Notes under the pieces: model-generated
Database searches by the model: none
What the model saw: the letters and a program-made list of their open reading frames with translations, nothing else
What the model was told of the DNA's origin: nothing
Shown here: positions 5,116 through 5,383 of the stretch, one piece after another
Numbering within the stretch: position 1 is the stretch's first letter
Layout: the number at the start of each line of letters is the position of its first letter
Program-made: the position numbers and the translations under genes
Assembly (NCBI GenBank): GCA_013911195.1
Contig: JACETS010000176.1
Coordinates: 1 to 5,383, forward strand
Direction: 5' to 3'
Source of the DNA: Verrucomicrobiales bacterium
GTDB lineage: Bacteria; Verrucomicrobiota; Verrucomicrobiia; Verrucomicrobiales; DEV007
Length of the DNA: 5,383 bases

Positions 5116-5383
5116 ATGAATACTTCATTTAATTCAAAGAAATTGTTTCGCCCATTTCTAGGGTTTTCACTGGTAGAGGTTCTCGCCGCTGTTGCGATCA
5201 TTGGGATTATAACCTTTCTCGCAATGCCTAACATTATTGCAGTAAAGCAGGATTCTGAAAATAATTTAGCGATATCACGGGCTGAGGCACTTAATATTGC
5301 TTTGGTGACATTTGTTCAAACAAATGGGCATGGTAATGCCGCAGAATATTGGGGGCAACGAAATAGAGATCAAGAGAGATATG
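5116..5383 (+). CDS. Third canonical prepilin, 3' end outside window
   Basis: ATG 5116 lies two bases after the previous stop, and the frame stays open for 89 codons to the right edge. The leader is 16 residues (MNTSFNSKKLFRPFLG), longer than in the two prepilins before it. After the Gly comes FSLVEVLAAVAIIGIITFLAMPNII, with Glu5 and Pro22. The helix carries QDSENNLA (mature 29-36), which matches QDSRNVLA in the preceding prepilin at the same positions, so the two are probably paralogues. The visible part ends in a polar, Arg/Gln-rich stretch (WGQRNRDQERY). It has no Cys so far. The tight spacing suggests translational coupling with the gene before it. No Shine-Dalgarno motif is seen. The mature size and globular domain cannot be judged from this fragment. 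Confidence 0.85.
   Translation, partial: MNTSFNSKKLFRPFLGFSLVEVLAAVAIIGIITFLAMPNIIAVKQDSENNLAISRAEALNIALVTFVQTNGHGNAAEYWGQRNRDQERY

Noticed and set aside
1..5383. tRNA, rRNA, CRISPR arrays, transposases, phage or toxin-antitoxin genes
   Set aside because: I looked for cloverleaf-like or regularly spaced repeats and for typical protein signatures in the visible frames, and found none.

Overview
This window is one co-directional (+ strand) cluster of genes for a type IV pilus or type II secretion-like fibre. It holds three canonical prepilins, one prepilin with an atypical leader, one large prepilin-like protein lacking the usual Glu5, one GspF/PilC-type inner-membrane platform protein, and the tail of an unidentified gene cut by the left edge. 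No ATPase, prepilin peptidase, secretin or PilMNO-type gene is visible, so these must be encoded elsewhere. The DNA is AT-rich. The pilin style (several short FSLVE prepilins in a row, one Cys or none, no C-terminal disulfide loop, Trp/Tyr-rich tails) and the GspF gene set among minor pilins suggest a marine Verrucomicrobiota (Opitutae-like) genome. That assignment is pattern recognition, not proven.

Layout. From 3 to 3898 four genes run head to tail with gaps of 7-17 bases: the tail of a probable minor-pilin-like protein (3-746), a 469-aa E5-less, beta-rich prepilin-like protein (758-2167), a PilV/GspI-like prepilin (2175-2612) and the GspF/PilC platform protein (2630-3898). From 3899 to 4078 there is a 180-bp non-coding gap. 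It holds an imperfect hairpin, an extremely AT-rich tract and a good sigma70-type promoter with a duplicated -10 box. This promoter probably drives the 131-aa pilin (4079-4474), the best candidate for the major subunit. A strong hairpin terminator or attenuator (4500-4532) follows, flanked by short direct repeats. Two further prepilins come next: a Tyr-rich 182-aa one (4565-5113) and one cut by the right edge (5116-5383).

How they may work together (inference): GspF/PilC would anchor the assembly ATPase and add subunits. The 131-aa pilin would form the shaft. The E5-less 469-aa protein with the 153-aa-class and left-edge proteins would form a priming or tip complex, and the two downstream prepilins would be minor or alternative subunits made at lower level by read-through of the terminator. 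Starts almost uniformly lack Shine-Dalgarno motifs. Nothing here shows an obviously new class of system. The least ordinary parts are the large E5-less tip candidate, the regulatory gap before the major pilin and the repeat-flanked terminator.
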